Shown piece after piece: positions 54,561-64,000 of a DNA stretch of 64,000 nt (position 1 is the first letter of the stretch; each line of letters opens with the position of its first letter). Location of the stretch: the NCBI GenBank assembly GCA_946811185.2, contig OX328106.1, positions 41,800,311 through 41,864,310 on the forward strand, written 5' to 3'. Position numbers and translations under genes: made by a program. This DNA is from Hippopus hippopus (lineage: Eukaryota > Mollusca > Bivalvia > Cardiida > Cardiidae). The notes below the pieces were generated by a model. That model saw nothing but the letters and a program-made list of their open reading frames with translations, searched no databases and had not been told where the DNA came from.

Positions 54561-55070
54561 CAAACTGTTGGATGTTCGTGTAGCTACCGGCTGAGCCTGA
54601 AACACATATTTGGAACTGACGGCTACTTCAGTCTGTTTATCTATAGTAAGTGCCCCACTTACGTCAAGGAAATTTTAATATTCATTTTCAATCATTTCTA
54701 TATATCCTCTTGAAAATAGATTGAACCCATTAGGCTCATCTGAAGGTCGTTATATTGTAATGGGCTGGTAAAAAAATAAACTCTTAAGTCTTTCAGGGGC
54801 ACTGTTTGTTGCTTTTACAAGCACTGTAGGTAAAATTAAGACTGCACAGATAATGAATTCTTGTCCCGTATTTACATTCCGTTCTAGGAGTATGCTAATA
54901 TGAAATTTCGTTTTTAATTTTGTAAATTGCAGAAAGTCTGGCAAAAAAAATGCTTCAGTATGAACGATAGAAAATGGCATCTCGTATCAAAATGTCAATG
55001 ATACTTACTAAAGTGTTTGTGCTTGTTTGTTTTCTTGGTTTTTGGGGTTTTTTTTTTTGTTTGTTCGCTT
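54561..55070. other. Gene-free DNA, nothing recognised
   Basis: May include the remaining 3' part of the Tc1 element, but no terminal inverted repeat was found. Confidence 0.35.
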
Positions 55071-55345
55071 GGTGATTAACGCCGTTAGCAGCGTTAATTT
55101 ACTTATATCCTGACGGCTGATGCACTTATTCATACTTCCTCAAGCTATTTTTACCAACTTTGACCAAAACAATTTTTCCCTACGTTCCTACATCGTCGGA
55201 ACAATGTTAAACGGTGAAAGTGGGATGAATTCTAGCGCAATTGCCGAGTCGAAAAGAATTTGACAGAGCTGAAAATCAAACCAGCGACATCTGAGTGTTT
55301 AGCCATGTACATTAGGCTGTGTGCTACCATGCTTGGCTTCGGTAC
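55071..55345 (-). mobile_element. Degenerate tRNA-derived SINE
   Basis: Minus strand: head GCATGGTAGCACACAGCC with a B-box-like TGGTTTGATTTTC, and at the other end GATATAAG and AACGGCGTTAATC, the decayed shared 3' module. No target duplication identified. Confidence 0.6.
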
Positions 55346-55717
55346 AATTTGGTACAAGTTCACAGACATAAATGATCTTATTTGCCTTTAAAAACCATAA
55401 ATGATTCTGTAAACAAAACAACAAGTCTGTATTTATTTCTATTGTCTCAAATCATATTAAGGGTGAAGGCTTACTGACACATCAGATTCCTATCAAATAC
55501 ACCTAGCAAGAAAAAAATCAACTTTCAAAAGCCTCTTCCAAGTAACAAATTAAAGTAACAACTTCATTTAGCTGTGAGGTAATTGTGTACAAGTCGTCCC
55601 AACTCGCGTGCCAAATTAAATTCAAAATTAATGATCTTCCCGCATTCAAATGCTGGAGGTAACAAGCTTTCAATGCCAAAAAGTTCCTAATCCAACATAT
55701 ATCAGATTTAAACGACT
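55346..55717. other. Gene-free DNA, nothing recognised
   Basis: No element or coding signal identified. Confidence 0.35.
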
Positions 55718-55933
55718 TTGACCCTTTACAAAACTAACACGATGTTTTACAACGAAGGAAGGTCGCTTTTGATAACTCTTTGGTAAAGGAGAAAATACGA
55801 GTACTGGTAACTAACGCAACGTTTTCTTTCCTTATAAAAACAAGTCTCACAGTTACAGCCACGTTTAGTTTGTAGTCTACGATGCTTTCGATTTGAACGA
55901 GTATAAATTGCTGTCGTCTGTTGGAGCAAAGTC
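55718..55933 (-). mobile_element. Degenerate family C MITE
   Basis: TTGACCCTTTACAAAACTAACACG at left, GGAGAAAATACGAGTACTGG at centre, and AGTCTACGATGCTTTCGATTTG with GTCGTCTGTTGGAG at right. Confidence 0.6.
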
Positions 55934-56054
55934 AACCTAATCTAAGAGACCAATTTAACGAACGGTCTTGTAGCGTAAGTAATTTATACACTAGTGCCGA
56001 TGAAGACGCCTGGATACAAATCTTTACTAACGATTTTAAACGCAATGTCTTGGC

Positions 56055-56285
56055 TTAACTCTCCACAAAAAGACGCCATGCGTTTACGACCCTCGCCATA
56101 AAGGGTTTTTAAAACAACATTGTAAGAAAAAGTAAATGATGGTTAACAGCACTTTCTCCTTTGAGCCACATTCTTTCCTACCTTTTCAAACACTGGTCCA
56201 ATCATTTGAGCCACATTTAATTTGTCGTCTGCAAATGCTTTCAATATGGACGAGTCTAACTTTTTGTCGTCTGGTAAAGATTTAA
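56055..56285 (-). mobile_element. Family C MITE, palindrome decayed
   Basis: TTAACTCTCCACAAAAAGACG at left, AAATGATGGTTAACAGCAC at centre, and the right side GTCGTCTGCAAATGCTTTC, GTCGTCTGGTAAAGATTTAA. TTAA on both sides. Confidence 0.8.
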
Positions 56286-56712
56286 TTGCCTCGCAAAAGA
56301 GAGCTTTCCTTGTTTTCACGGCAAAGGCAATTTATGGACGTCAGTATGAATAAGTATTAAGTCCTTTCTCTTTGACAGGGCTGGCTCTTCTAATACGCTT
56401 ATTTGGAAATTGAAATATGTTTTCGGTGCTTTACAAAAATTGGAGTTGACGTACACGGGGTGTTTGGTGGATCACGTTCGGCAGAGGTTATCAATTGTTA
56501 ATGAGACGCTAGTCGTTTATGCTCCATCATTCGAACGTTATGTTCTCTCTTGAAAGATCTCTAAGTGGTTTGCTGGGTTTTTTACGGCTTGTACGCGTCT
56601 CTTTTTGGTTTTTTATTTTCTTGAATCTAGAATGTCTAAATGGTGATGCATACCTAAGTGGTGGCCTTGCTGCTTCCTTGTCAGTTGTTTTCGACTATTT
56701 CAGATCAATCTT
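56286..56712. other. Gene-free DNA, nothing recognised
   Basis: A 65-codon plus-strand frame (56519-56716) is hydrophobic and unrecognised. Confidence 0.3.
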
Positions 56713-56921
56713 TTAACCCTTATTCATCCTGCTAAAAAAGTGAAATGAAACTTTCAGACCGATATTAAATACCCAAATTTTGCTATTTCAAATGTACTTT
56801 TTGGGGAAAGAAATCTCCTAATCGGACAGTGTAGATCCAAGATCAGAATGCACGTTCTGTGCAGTCTGGATATTGATCTACACTGTCCGCAAAAGGTCCG
56901 ACTCGAGCAGCTAGGGTTTAA
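56713..56921 (+). mobile_element. Family B piggyBac-like MITE
   Basis: TTAACCCTTATTCATCCTGC at left, GAGCAGCTAGGGTTTAA at right, TTAA on both sides, hairpin at about 56823-56890 with an ATCAGAATGCACG arm and extra bases (GTCTGGATATTGATC) in the other. Confidence 0.92.
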
Positions 56922-56947
56922 GCCAAAACTTCGCCTCCGGTAAAATG

Positions 56948-57177
56948 TTAACTCTTTACCACACAATCCCTACTTTTAACGACCCTGAGAGAGAAGCCTA
57001 TTGAAAACATTGTGGGAAAAGGAGAAAATGCTGGTAACCAGCATTTTCTCCTTTTCCCACAATGTTTTCTACACTTCCCAAAAACTAATTTCAATTTTTC
57101 AGCCACATTTATATTGTCGTCTGCGAGTGGTTTCAATTTGGACAGGTCTAAAATTTTGTCGTTTGGTAAAGAGTTAA
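56948..57177 (-). mobile_element. Family C piggyBac-like MITE, intact
   Basis: TTAACTCTTTACCACACAATCC at left, GTTTGGTAAAGAGTTAA at right, TTAA on both sides, perfect palindrome of about 49 bp at 57012-57062. Confidence 0.95.
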
Positions 57178-57203
57178 GGAACATCTTCCGTCATATACTT
57201 TTT

Positions 57204-57460
57204 AGCATGCTCTGACAAAAAGGGGTTTGATGCAAATCCAGTATACATTATACCAAGCAGTTCATAACATAATTATGGATCCATAAATCCCATCTTACAA
57301 ACAACTGTCTAACAAACAACTGAATCACAAAGCAAAATGGTCCTTGGACATACAGAAAACTTACAAAAAGCAAAAGGTTTCGACAGACTGTGCATGCAGG
57401 CTGACCTAGGTCGATACTTTTTGCAGATGTATTAGACCCCTTTTTCACAGAGAATGACTT
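57204..57460 (-). mobile_element. Family A MITE
   Basis: AGCATGCTCTGACAAAAAGG at left, CCCTTTTTCACAGAGAATGACT at right. An extra AACAACTGTCTAACAAACAAC block near 57300 is a short local duplication. Hairpin partly lost (GACAGACTGTGCATGCAGG). Confidence 0.88.
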
Positions 57461-57494
57461 TATTTACTTCCCGAATCCTAAACTTTTATGTCAA

Positions 57495-57700
57495 GCCCAA
57501 GGCACCTGGCAAGCACCTGGCAAGGCAGCATTCGATTACGGTTATCTTAATACGTTGGGGCTCACCAGCCGACCATATCAGAACGATCCCTTCTCTCACA
57601 GGGATACTGACCTTTGACCTCGCGCCTGGTAGGCGGATGCTTTCACTATTATGCCATGGCGATAGTGATAGAACAGAAGAGAACAAAACTTTTTTTAGAT
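57495..57700 (-). mobile_element. Probable tRNA-derived SINE, different head
   Basis: Minus strand: CCATGGCATAATAGTGAAAG and CATCCGCCTACCAGGCGCGAGG resemble a tRNA head with a poor B box. An ACAGAACAAAACAGAAC tail-like stretch follows near 57740 on the plus strand and may belong to a separate repeat. No target duplication resolved. Confidence 0.4.
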
Positions 57701-58013
57701 TTTTAAATTAGTGATTCGAATTTCATTATGATGACACAACAGAACAAAACAGAACATATATTCTATTGGACAAAAATGCATATAGAGGAAAGTAAAATAA
57801 TTAACTGGACTGATTAATTAGCCATGATGACGTGTCATAATTATATGATGATTTAATGATGACTGATCAATAGGTAACGGCTGTCAATAACCGCTGGTCC
57901 AATATGTTAATTTACGTGTTGCCTGTAAATGATGTGGTATGCATCTTGGACACTTGGTCGCGACATACTCTCTGTCTTTCCCTCTCTCTGTCTCTTTATA
58001 TCTCTTTTATCAT

Positions 58014-58082
58014 AAGGTACAGTGTAGAGCCAAGATCATACTGCACATTCTGTACAGACTGATCTAAATTTACACTGTTCTC
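58014..58082 (+). repeat. Orphan family B hairpin core
   Basis: GTACAGTGTAGAGCCAAGATC, TGCACATTCTGTACAGAC, TGATCTAAATTTACACTGTTC: complete hairpin without termini. Confidence 0.6.
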
Positions 58083-58124
58083 TGAGACGTATTTTTATTG
58101 TACTTGTCAGCCTGACAATTAATG

Positions 58125-58331
58125 TTAACCTTTATCCCGCCAAATAAATTAAATGAAATTTTCAAGCCGATGATAAAAACGTGAGTGATGCTATTTCAAA
58201 TTTATTTTCGGAAGAATATATCTTCTCATCGGACATTGTAGATCAAAGATCAGACTGCACTGTGCAGTCTGATCTTGATCTACAATGTCCGCAAAAGGCC
58301 ATTGAGTCGCGCTTAACAGGCTAACGGTTAT
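58125..58331 (+). mobile_element. Family B piggyBac-like MITE
   Basis: TTAACCTTTATCCCGCCAAA at left, CTTAACAGGCTAACGGTTA at right (right TTAA mutated). The hairpin at about 58232-58292 has a shortened loop (GACTGCACTGTGCAGTC). Confidence 0.9.
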
Positions 58332-58384
58332 AGACATTTCACCCATAACTGATGTGGTATGCACCTTGGACACTTTTGCGGAAC

Positions 58385-58470
58385 TCTCTCTCTCTCTCTG
58401 TCTGTCTCTGGATGTCTCTCTGTCTCTGTCTCTCTCCCTCCCTCTCTCTGTTTCGCTCTATCGCTGCTTT
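58385..58470 (+). repeat. (CT)n/(TCTG)n microsatellite
   Basis: Runs of CTCTCTCT, GTCTCTGTCTCTC and CCCTCCCTCTC. A shorter similar run lies at about 57968-58005, preceded by the same GATGTGGTATGCA and TTGGACACTT that precede this one (57931 and 58352). A segment has therefore been duplicated around the B copy. Confidence 0.85.
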
Positions 58471-58722
58471 CCTTTGAATATCTAACGATTCAAATTGTTA
58501 GGAAATACAGATTAACCTAATTATGTGATTAAACACGCTCGAAACGTGTGATCTCCCTATTTAACCAGGACGATTTAGTTAGTTGGAGATATTTCCGATC
58601 GTTTCGGTAGGAACATCTGTAGATCAAGGATCGGACTGCGTGTTTGATAGTCTGAACTGGATCAGAACTCGCCCTAACTAAATGAAGGCAACTAAATTCG
58701 TCTTTATATCGCAAGGATTTTA

Positions 58723-58952
58723 ATCAACCCTTTCCGAAACTCTCCTGATTCCTCAGTAGAAGACATTTGAAAGCATAGTGGCAAAAAGAGTAAAATGCTG
58801 GTAACCAGCATTTTCACCTTTTCCGAATATGTACATGTATTCTACTCTTCCAAAAACAAATTTCGATTGAATGAGTCACATTTAATTCAATGTTGTCGTC
58901 TGCAATAGCTTTTAATTAGGAAGGCCTTATTTTGTCGTTTGTAAAGAGTTAA
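58723..58952 (-). mobile_element. Family C MITE
   Basis: ATCAACCCTTTCCGAAACTC at left, palindrome AAAATGCTGG / CCAGCATTTT at about 58790-58816, GTTTGTAAAGAGTTAA at right. Confidence 0.85.
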
Positions 58953-58964
58953 GTGGGGGTTTTT

Positions 58965-59155
58965 GTTTGGTGTTAAACGTCATTTTCAAGACATTATTTC
59001 AGTTATATCGCAACGGCCAGTGCACCTATCTGTGGCTTCCTTGAGTACCAGTATAACTGCAAAATATACTATCAGCAATACTCGGAAAAATATTGGCAGA
59101 GTAGGGATTTCGAACCAGCGATACTACCCAGCGAGCTACCGTCGGAATGGCTTGG
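58965..59155 (-). mobile_element. tRNA-derived SINE, fourth head type, 5' part short
   Basis: Minus strand: GACGGTAGCTCGCTGGGTAG (A box) and CGCTGGTTCGAAATCC (B box), then the shared 3' module GCGATATAACTGAAATAATG and GACGTTTAACACC. It lies between two C copies. Confidence 0.85.
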
Positions 59156-59162
59156 TAAAGGG

Positions 59163-59391
59163 TCAACTCTTTACCTAAGGACAAAATTTTATCGTTGTCC
59201 AAAATGAAAGAATTTTCAGACGACAAATCAAAGGTGACTCAAAGAACAACAGGTGTCCTTAATATGGTAGAAAACATTGCGGGAAAAGGCAAAAATGCTG
59301 GTTATCAGCATTTTCTCCTTTTCCCACAATGCTTTCAAAATGCTTCTTTTCTCGGGGTCGTTAAAACTCGAGATCGTGTGGTCAAGGGTGA
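59163..59391 (+). mobile_element. Family C piggyBac-like MITE
   Basis: TCAACTCTTTACCTAAGGAC at left, CGTGTGGTCAAGGGTGAT at right; palindrome at about 59280-59326 with one mismatch (GGTTATCAG). The left flank TGGTAAAGGG is itself a C right terminus. Confidence 0.9.
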
Positions 59392-59574
59392 TCCGAACAA
59401 GAAATAATGAATAGATTATTCGTACTTCGTATTGATATTTGCTAAAAGACACGTGGTGTATTATTCTCAGATATGGAAAAATAATATGCTTTCAAAATAT
59501 TAACCACAGGCTATTCATTTTGGTATAGTTAACACTTCCCCTAATGGAAGGATTATTAGTGTTTTTGAATTTTA

Positions 59575-59700
59575 TTAACCCTTTTCAGTGCCATTGATAA
59601 AATCAAGGACTTTGGGGGAAGGCATAGATAAAGATCAGACTGCACAAAACGTGCAGCCTGATCTTAGATCTATACCGTCCGCTTGTTTAGTCGAGTCTAT
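59575..59700. mobile_element. Family B' MITE
   Basis: TTAACCCTTTTCAGTGCCATTG start and a good hairpin: GGCATAGATAAAGATCAGAC, TGCACAAAACGTGCAGCC, TGATCTTAGATCTATACCG, then CTTGTTTAGTCGAGTC. The far end continues to about 59735 and is decayed. Confidence 0.65.
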
Positions 59701-60062
59701 ATTATTAACATCTTTCTGAGATTCAGAACTTCATTAAACCTCTTAACTGACTTTTAAGTTCAATTATTTTGTTCTGTTGTGACTGAAAACGTAGTGTTGA
59801 CTCAAGATTTGAAAATGTTACTAAATTCTGTCAATGTTAATTAAATGCTTTTCAAAATACGAACTCAAGTCAGAAAATAAGTCCGTTAACGGATCTGAGT
59901 AAAATAAAAGACTTTTTTTTCGTGAAATCGGGCCCAGGCTGGTGAACTATATGCTCAGTTGTTGAAAGTGGTGGCTTTTATCCCAGTATACTTGGCACTA
60001 TGTGGAAGAGTTATAGATGGTCCAACTCTTAACGTGATACAGGCAAAAATGTGCATTTGCGA

Positions 60063-60125
60063 ACAGTGTAGATCCAAGATCAGACTAAACAAAACAAGCA
60101 GTCTGATCTTGAATCTGCAATGCCC
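60063..60125 (+). repeat. Orphan B/B' hairpin core
   Basis: ACAGTGTAGATCCAAGATCAG, AAACAAAACAAG-type loop, CAGTCTGATCTTGAATCTGC. No termini recognised. Confidence 0.6.
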
Positions 60126-60437
60126 ATTTTTCAAAAGATAATCTTTCCAAATAGCTCTTAGATTCGCCCTATTAAAATATTTCACGCTAAATTTAAGAGT
60201 CCATTTAATCTAATTGAGCAGCCAAATGCTAGGTTTAATTTGACATGTTACTATCATTTTCTCAGATATACTGTCATTTTCTTGGGGATAAATAAGATAC
60301 AATTTTCTCGAGAAAGCATTTTTTTCGGGAAAAAGTTGCTAGGTAAATGCAAAAGCTAAACATTCCCTTAAGTATTTCTATTTAAAATGTCACCAAACGG
60401 TTTGTATCCATCACGCTGTTCGTATGAAAGATTCAAT

Positions 60438-60697
60438 GAGCCATGCTCTGTGAAATGGGGGCTAAATGCATCTGCAAAAGTATTGACTCAGGTCAGCCTG
60501 CGCAGTCCGCGCAGGCTGATCTTGGTCGAAACATTTTGCTATCGGTCAATTTCTGCATGTCAATGGACCAGTGTACCTCATGATTCAGTCAGTTGTTAGA
60601 CGAAATAGATTTTATTGGTCCATAATTTATGTGATGACCTGTTCGGTATGATGCATCACGAAGATACACTAAGCCCTCTTTTGCCAGAGCATGGCTC
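60438..60697 (+). mobile_element. Family A MITE
   Basis: GAGCCATGCTCTGTGAAATGG at left, CTCTTTTGCCAGAGCATGGCTC at right. Hairpin at about 60492-60526, CAGGTCAGCCTGCGC / GCGCAGGCTGATCTTG. Confidence 0.94.
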
Positions 60698-60849
60698 AAA
60701 TATAAGCGTATCTATAACACAGCAAAGGTTTTAACGACAAGAAAATTAATTACACAATTTGCTTCTAAATGAAGATAATAATAGGTCAAGACTTTTTGAA
60801 CTAGCGGTAAATCTATCATTATTTTTTACACCCTTCCTGCAAAATATTT

Positions 60850-61109
60850 GAGCCATGCTCTGTGAAAAGGGGTTTAATGCATCTGCAAAAAGTATCGACC
60901 CAGGTCAGCCTGCGCAGTCCGCGCAGGCTGACCTGAGTCGAAACCTTTTGCTTTTTTTAAATTTTCTGCATGTCAAAGGACTTATCTACCCCAGGATTCA
61001 GTCGGTTGCTAGAGAATATAGTTTTAACGGACCCCTAATTATGTAATGACTTGCTTAGTATCATGGATCACGGAGATGCATTGAGCTCCCTTTGGCCAGA
61101 GAATGGTTC
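60850..61109 (+). mobile_element. Family A MITE
   Basis: GAGCCATGCTCTGTGAAAAGG at left, CCCTTTGGCCAGAGAATGGTTC at right, direct repeat ATTT on both sides. The hairpin is perfect (CAGGTCAGCCTGCGC, AGTCC, GCGCAGGCTGACCTG). Confidence 0.95.
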
Positions 61110-61145
61110 ATTTTTCTATTGAATGATGGTCCATTGTGATCTTAG

Positions 61146-61371
61146 TTAACTTTTTGCCAAACGAAAAAAAAAGACTTGCTCATATTCACAGCATTTGCAG
61201 ACGATGATTTAATTGTGTCTCAACTGACGAAACTTGTTTTGAAAGGACAGAAAGATTTGGGGAAAAGGGAGAAAATGCTCATTACCGGTATCTTCTTCTT
61301 TTCCCATAATGTTTTCAAAAGCCTTCTTTCCCAGGGTCGTTATAAATCGGGACTGTGTGGTAATGGTTTAT
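61146..61371 (+). mobile_element. Family C MITE
   Basis: TTAACTTTTTGCCAAACGAA at left, CTGTGTGGTAATGGTTTA at right. The palindrome is mutated (GAGAAAATGCTCATTACCGG). Confidence 0.85.
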
Positions 61372-62186
61372 TTATCAATAACGTTACTGGCAGAGAAAAT
61401 AAGTTGCTTTATGTCTGTAAAAGTATGCTTTAAACGCCAAATTAGTACCTTTCGAAGAAGGCTTTACCCGAATTTGTAAATATTTTAGATGTTTGAAACA
61501 TAGTGTAACGAACAACTGTTTTTTATTCCTACTCGTTTCGTTTTTCTAGAATGAAAATTGGATGCATCTATCTTTGAAAGTCGTTTTCAGAAAAGCATGC
61601 AGTATTATTTGCATTTCAAATGTTTTACAACGACAAAAGCTTGCATGTTTTTACAAAAACAAATCTAAGTAAAGAACGTAGTTTTTTTCCTAAGCAGCCT
61701 GGAGTCAGAGCCAGATTTTGTTTTCTTTTTCCAGAATGTTCAAATGTCATTTTCTATATATTCGGAACGGTTTTGTAAAAGATCATGTTCATTTTTTTTT
61801 TTAGAAATAATTAATGAAATTCTCGATCGGAGAAGAGAACTATATACCAGTACTTTTCAAAGTATTAATACATTTTTGTGAACGACAATAAAGTCTGCAT
61901 TTCCGCTTTTACACAAAACGACTCAAATTTCCTTTTTTAATGCATTTTTCACCACAACATCTTACGAAATGTCGAAAGCTGTAGAACTGCAACCAGATTA
62001 AAACTCCTGTTCAATCTGATCTTGATCTACTCTGTGCTCAAAAGCAGCATTTTTGTCATTGGAATGATGAAGGTCGAAGACAACTGTTTACCACAATGTT
62101 TTCTGTGTCACTTAAATGACATATAAACTCTCATCAACAATTTCTCCTTCTTGTCTCTTGCACTCGTTAGCAGTATGTGTATATTG
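61372..62186. other. Gene-free AT-rich DNA
   Basis: CAATCTGATCTTGATCTACTC near 62012 is a half B hairpin. Nothing else recognised. Confidence 0.35.
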
Positions 62187-62373
62187 ATGCTCGCTCTGCT
62201 AAATAAATGAAATGAACATATTCAGCCAGTGATAAAATATTGCTCTTTCAGAAATAGTCCAACAGTATCGGACATAAAAACTTCAGGTCAGACTGAACGA
62301 TTTGTGCAGTCTGATCTTGATCTGCAGCGTCCACAAAAGCGCTTTAGTCGGGCTGAAGCAGCCTAAGGGTTAA
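62187..62373 (+). mobile_element. Family B MITE, left end decayed
   Basis: GCTCGCTCTGCTAAATAAATG at left, GAAGCAGCCTAAGGGTTAA at right. The left hairpin arm is diverged (TTCAGGTCAGACTGAACG), the right is intact (GCAGTCTGATCTTGATCTGC). Confidence 0.85.
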
Positions 62374-62694
62374 TGGGTTAAAAGAAAGTAAAATGTCTCA
62401 AACCCACAATTATGCCTACGTTTTTTTGATATACAAGAACCTGGTCATCTAAGGTAACTAAATATGGTTGAGTGTCTTTTAGAAGTCAAACGGTTATACA
62501 TTATCAACCTATTTATTAATTGAGACAGAAGGTCGTAAACATTCTCTTAAAGTGTTTCATTTTTAACTTTAAAGAGGAAACTAGTATGTGTCAAATGCTA
62601 GTTTGTTTAGAGTCCTTTTTTTAGGCATCGACTGAAAGTTTATGAAACGTTTGGGCGCGGAACACAATTTTAGTGGCTTTGCTACATGGTACTG

Positions 62695-62800
62695 CTGGAT
62701 CTTTAACGACACAATCCCGACCCCCCCCCCCCCCCCAAAAAAAAAAAAGCTTTTGAAAGATTGTGGGGAAAGGAGAAAAAGCTGGAAACAAATCCTCCGA
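62695..62800 (-). mobile_element. Partial family C MITE with poly-C/poly-A
   Basis: TTAACGACACAATCCCGAC, then a long C run and A run, then CTTTTGAAAGATTGTGGGG, AAGGAGAAAAAGCTGG. The right palindrome arm is missing. Confidence 0.65.
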
Positions 62801-62867
62801 GTCCAATGCAACGATTGCCTGTATTATGTTAGTTCCACATTAAAAAGGCTGTCCTTTAAGACATCTA

Positions 62868-63107
62868 TTAAACCTGTACCAAACAATTCCGTGTATTTAC
62901 GACCCTGCAGGAGAACGCTTTTATAAGCATTGTTGGCAAAGGAGAAAGCCCTAATAACCGGCATTTTACCAGTACTTTCTCCTTTTTTCCACAATATCCA
63001 AACTTTTTCAAAGATAAGTTCCAAAATTTGGGCCATGTTTAATTTATCGCTTGCAAATGTGTTTAATTTTTTGCGAGTCTGAAATTTCTTTGTCTGATGT
63101 AAAATTT
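62868..63107 (-). mobile_element. Family C MITE
   Basis: TTAAACCTGTACCAAACAATTCC at left, a palindrome disrupted by small insertions (GGAGAAAGCCCTAATAACCGG, then TTTACCAGTACTTTCTCC), and CGCTTGCAAATGTGTTTAAT at right. Confidence 0.75.
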
Positions 63108-63587
63108 ATTTTGCAAATGTACCCGGTAATTTCGATGCCGGACATTTACATGGAACACGATGAAAAAGTCAAAGGATTTTTAGCAGTGGTGTTAGCCAGC
63201 TAATGTAACGTAGATCAACCGGAAGTCTGTGGCGCATCACTGCAAACAAAATATATATCCGCCATGAAAAGTAGATCCCTGTCCGAATTCAATAATTTTC
63301 AAATCTGGAAATGGTATCGAAAAGTGTTTAACCAGAGAAACATGGGACTATAAATCAGAATTTAAGGGCTTTTGACCCCATTGTGCTTTATGAAGACGTG
63401 GATTTTCGCTAATTATATCTTTACATCTCCCATTTTGCGCTATGTTTGGCCTACTGTATAATGTATAAAGTGTCCTTTAATTATAGAACATATCAACAAC
63501 GTCACACCATTTATTAAATTACTTTTTTTTCTTTTTCTTCTCCAAAGTTCGCTTTCCGTCTGTTTTTCTGCAAGTTAGTGGTGTGTT
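63108..63587. other. Gene-free DNA, nothing recognised
   Basis: AT-rich, no element or coding signal identified. Confidence 0.35.
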
Positions 63588-63801
63588 TTAACCCTTAGAC
63601 TGCTAAGAACGACTCAAGGACCTTGAGCGGACATTGCAGATCAAGATCAGACTGCACAGAACGTGCAGTCTGATCTTGGATCTACACTGTCCGATACAGA
63701 GATATTTTATCCACAAAATATGCCTTTGAAATAGCAACGTTTGGTATTTTACAATAGACTTGAAATTTTCATTTCTTTTATTTAGCAGCCCAAGGGTTTA
63801 A
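63588..63801 (-). mobile_element. Family B piggyBac-like MITE
   Basis: TTAACCCTTAGACTGCTAAG at left, TTTAGCAGCCCAAGGGTTTAA at right, TTAA on both sides. The hairpin at about 63630-63696 is complete (CAGATCAAGATCAGACTGC / GCAGTCTGATCTTGGATCTAC). Confidence 0.94.
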
Positions 63802-64000
63802 GAGTTAAGCCACTTATCAGGATATTTTTACAGCGGAGAGTACAACTATCCTTGCAATGATGATTATGTGACTTTAAACTGTTTAGATGTTAAATGACTA
63901 TGAACTTTATGAAGTTTTCTTTAAATAAACGTTGTTCTGTTCTTATCTGTTTTGTTCAAGATGTTTCTTTACCAACACCCGTACCGACCATCTATATATA

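Noticed and set aside
57012..57062. Strong hairpin that might be read as a rho-independent terminator or CRISPR-like repeat
   Set aside because: It is the dispersed core of family C, at irregular distances and in both orientations; the window is eukaryotic and has no spacer-repeat regularity or cas genes.

Overview
This looks like an AT-rich, repeat-dense piece of animal nuclear genome, most likely from a heterodont (clam-type) bivalve. The pointers are tRNA-headed SINEs with the shared molluscan-type 3' module (gatataactgaaat, then cggcgttaaac and an ATCA or CAAACAA tail) and hundreds of bases of hairpin-cored MITEs of a kind I recall from venerid, Mya and Dreissena genomes. The species call rests on memory and is inference. 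I find no intact protein-coding gene, rRNA, functional tRNA gene or CRISPR array. All open frames are short (at most about 130 codons), and the longest lie inside SINEs or MITEs.

Family names used below. A: about 260 bp, termini GAGCCATGCTCTG...CAGAGCATGGCTC, 4-bp AT-rich target duplication, off-centre hairpin built on CAGCCTGCGC/GCGCAGGCTG; 22 copies or fragments. B: about 210 bp, flanked by TTAA, termini CCCTTATCCTGCTAA...TTAGCAGCCTAAGGG, internal hairpin around GATCAGACTGCAC. B': a relative with terminus CCCTTTTCAGTGCCA. C: about 230 bp, flanked by TTAA, termini CTCTTTACCA...TGGTAAAGGG, internal palindrome GGAGAAAATGCTGG/CCAGCATTTTCTCC. TTAA duplication plus CCC-type ends make B and C piggyBac-like. 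D: near-complete palindromes homologous to the A left end. E, F, G, H and I are single or rare inverted-repeat elements. Strand for A: '+' means hairpin near the left end. Strand for B: '+' means CCCTTATCCTGC end on the left. Strand for C: '+' means ACCAAACGACAAAA end on the left.

Layout. 1-5.9 kb: dense A, B and C copies and two SINEs, one nested in an A copy. 5.9-27 kb: sparse in MITEs, mostly unrecognised single-copy AT-rich DNA (probably intergenic or intronic), with two long inverted-repeat elements, a SINE, a degraded LINE reverse transcriptase (24.2-24.5 kb) and one weak candidate exon (18.8-19.0 kb). 27-49 kb: dense MITEs, a triple nest at 31.4-32.1 kb (SINE and D palindrome inside C), a possible piggyBac transposase relic between C-like ends (40.0-40.5 kb), a possible GPCR relic (39.4-39.7 kb), tandem duplications and three SINE-related sequences. 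49-64 kb: a TTAA palindrome (E) nested in an A copy, a clear Tc1/mariner transposase relic (54.1-54.6 kb) and almost uninterrupted mosaics of A, B and C copies.

There is no gene network to describe. The window is a record of non-autonomous transposon amplification. The relics of piggyBac, Tc1/mariner and LINE enzymes show what kinds of machinery were once present, although only the piggyBac-like relic is plausibly linked to MITEs seen here.
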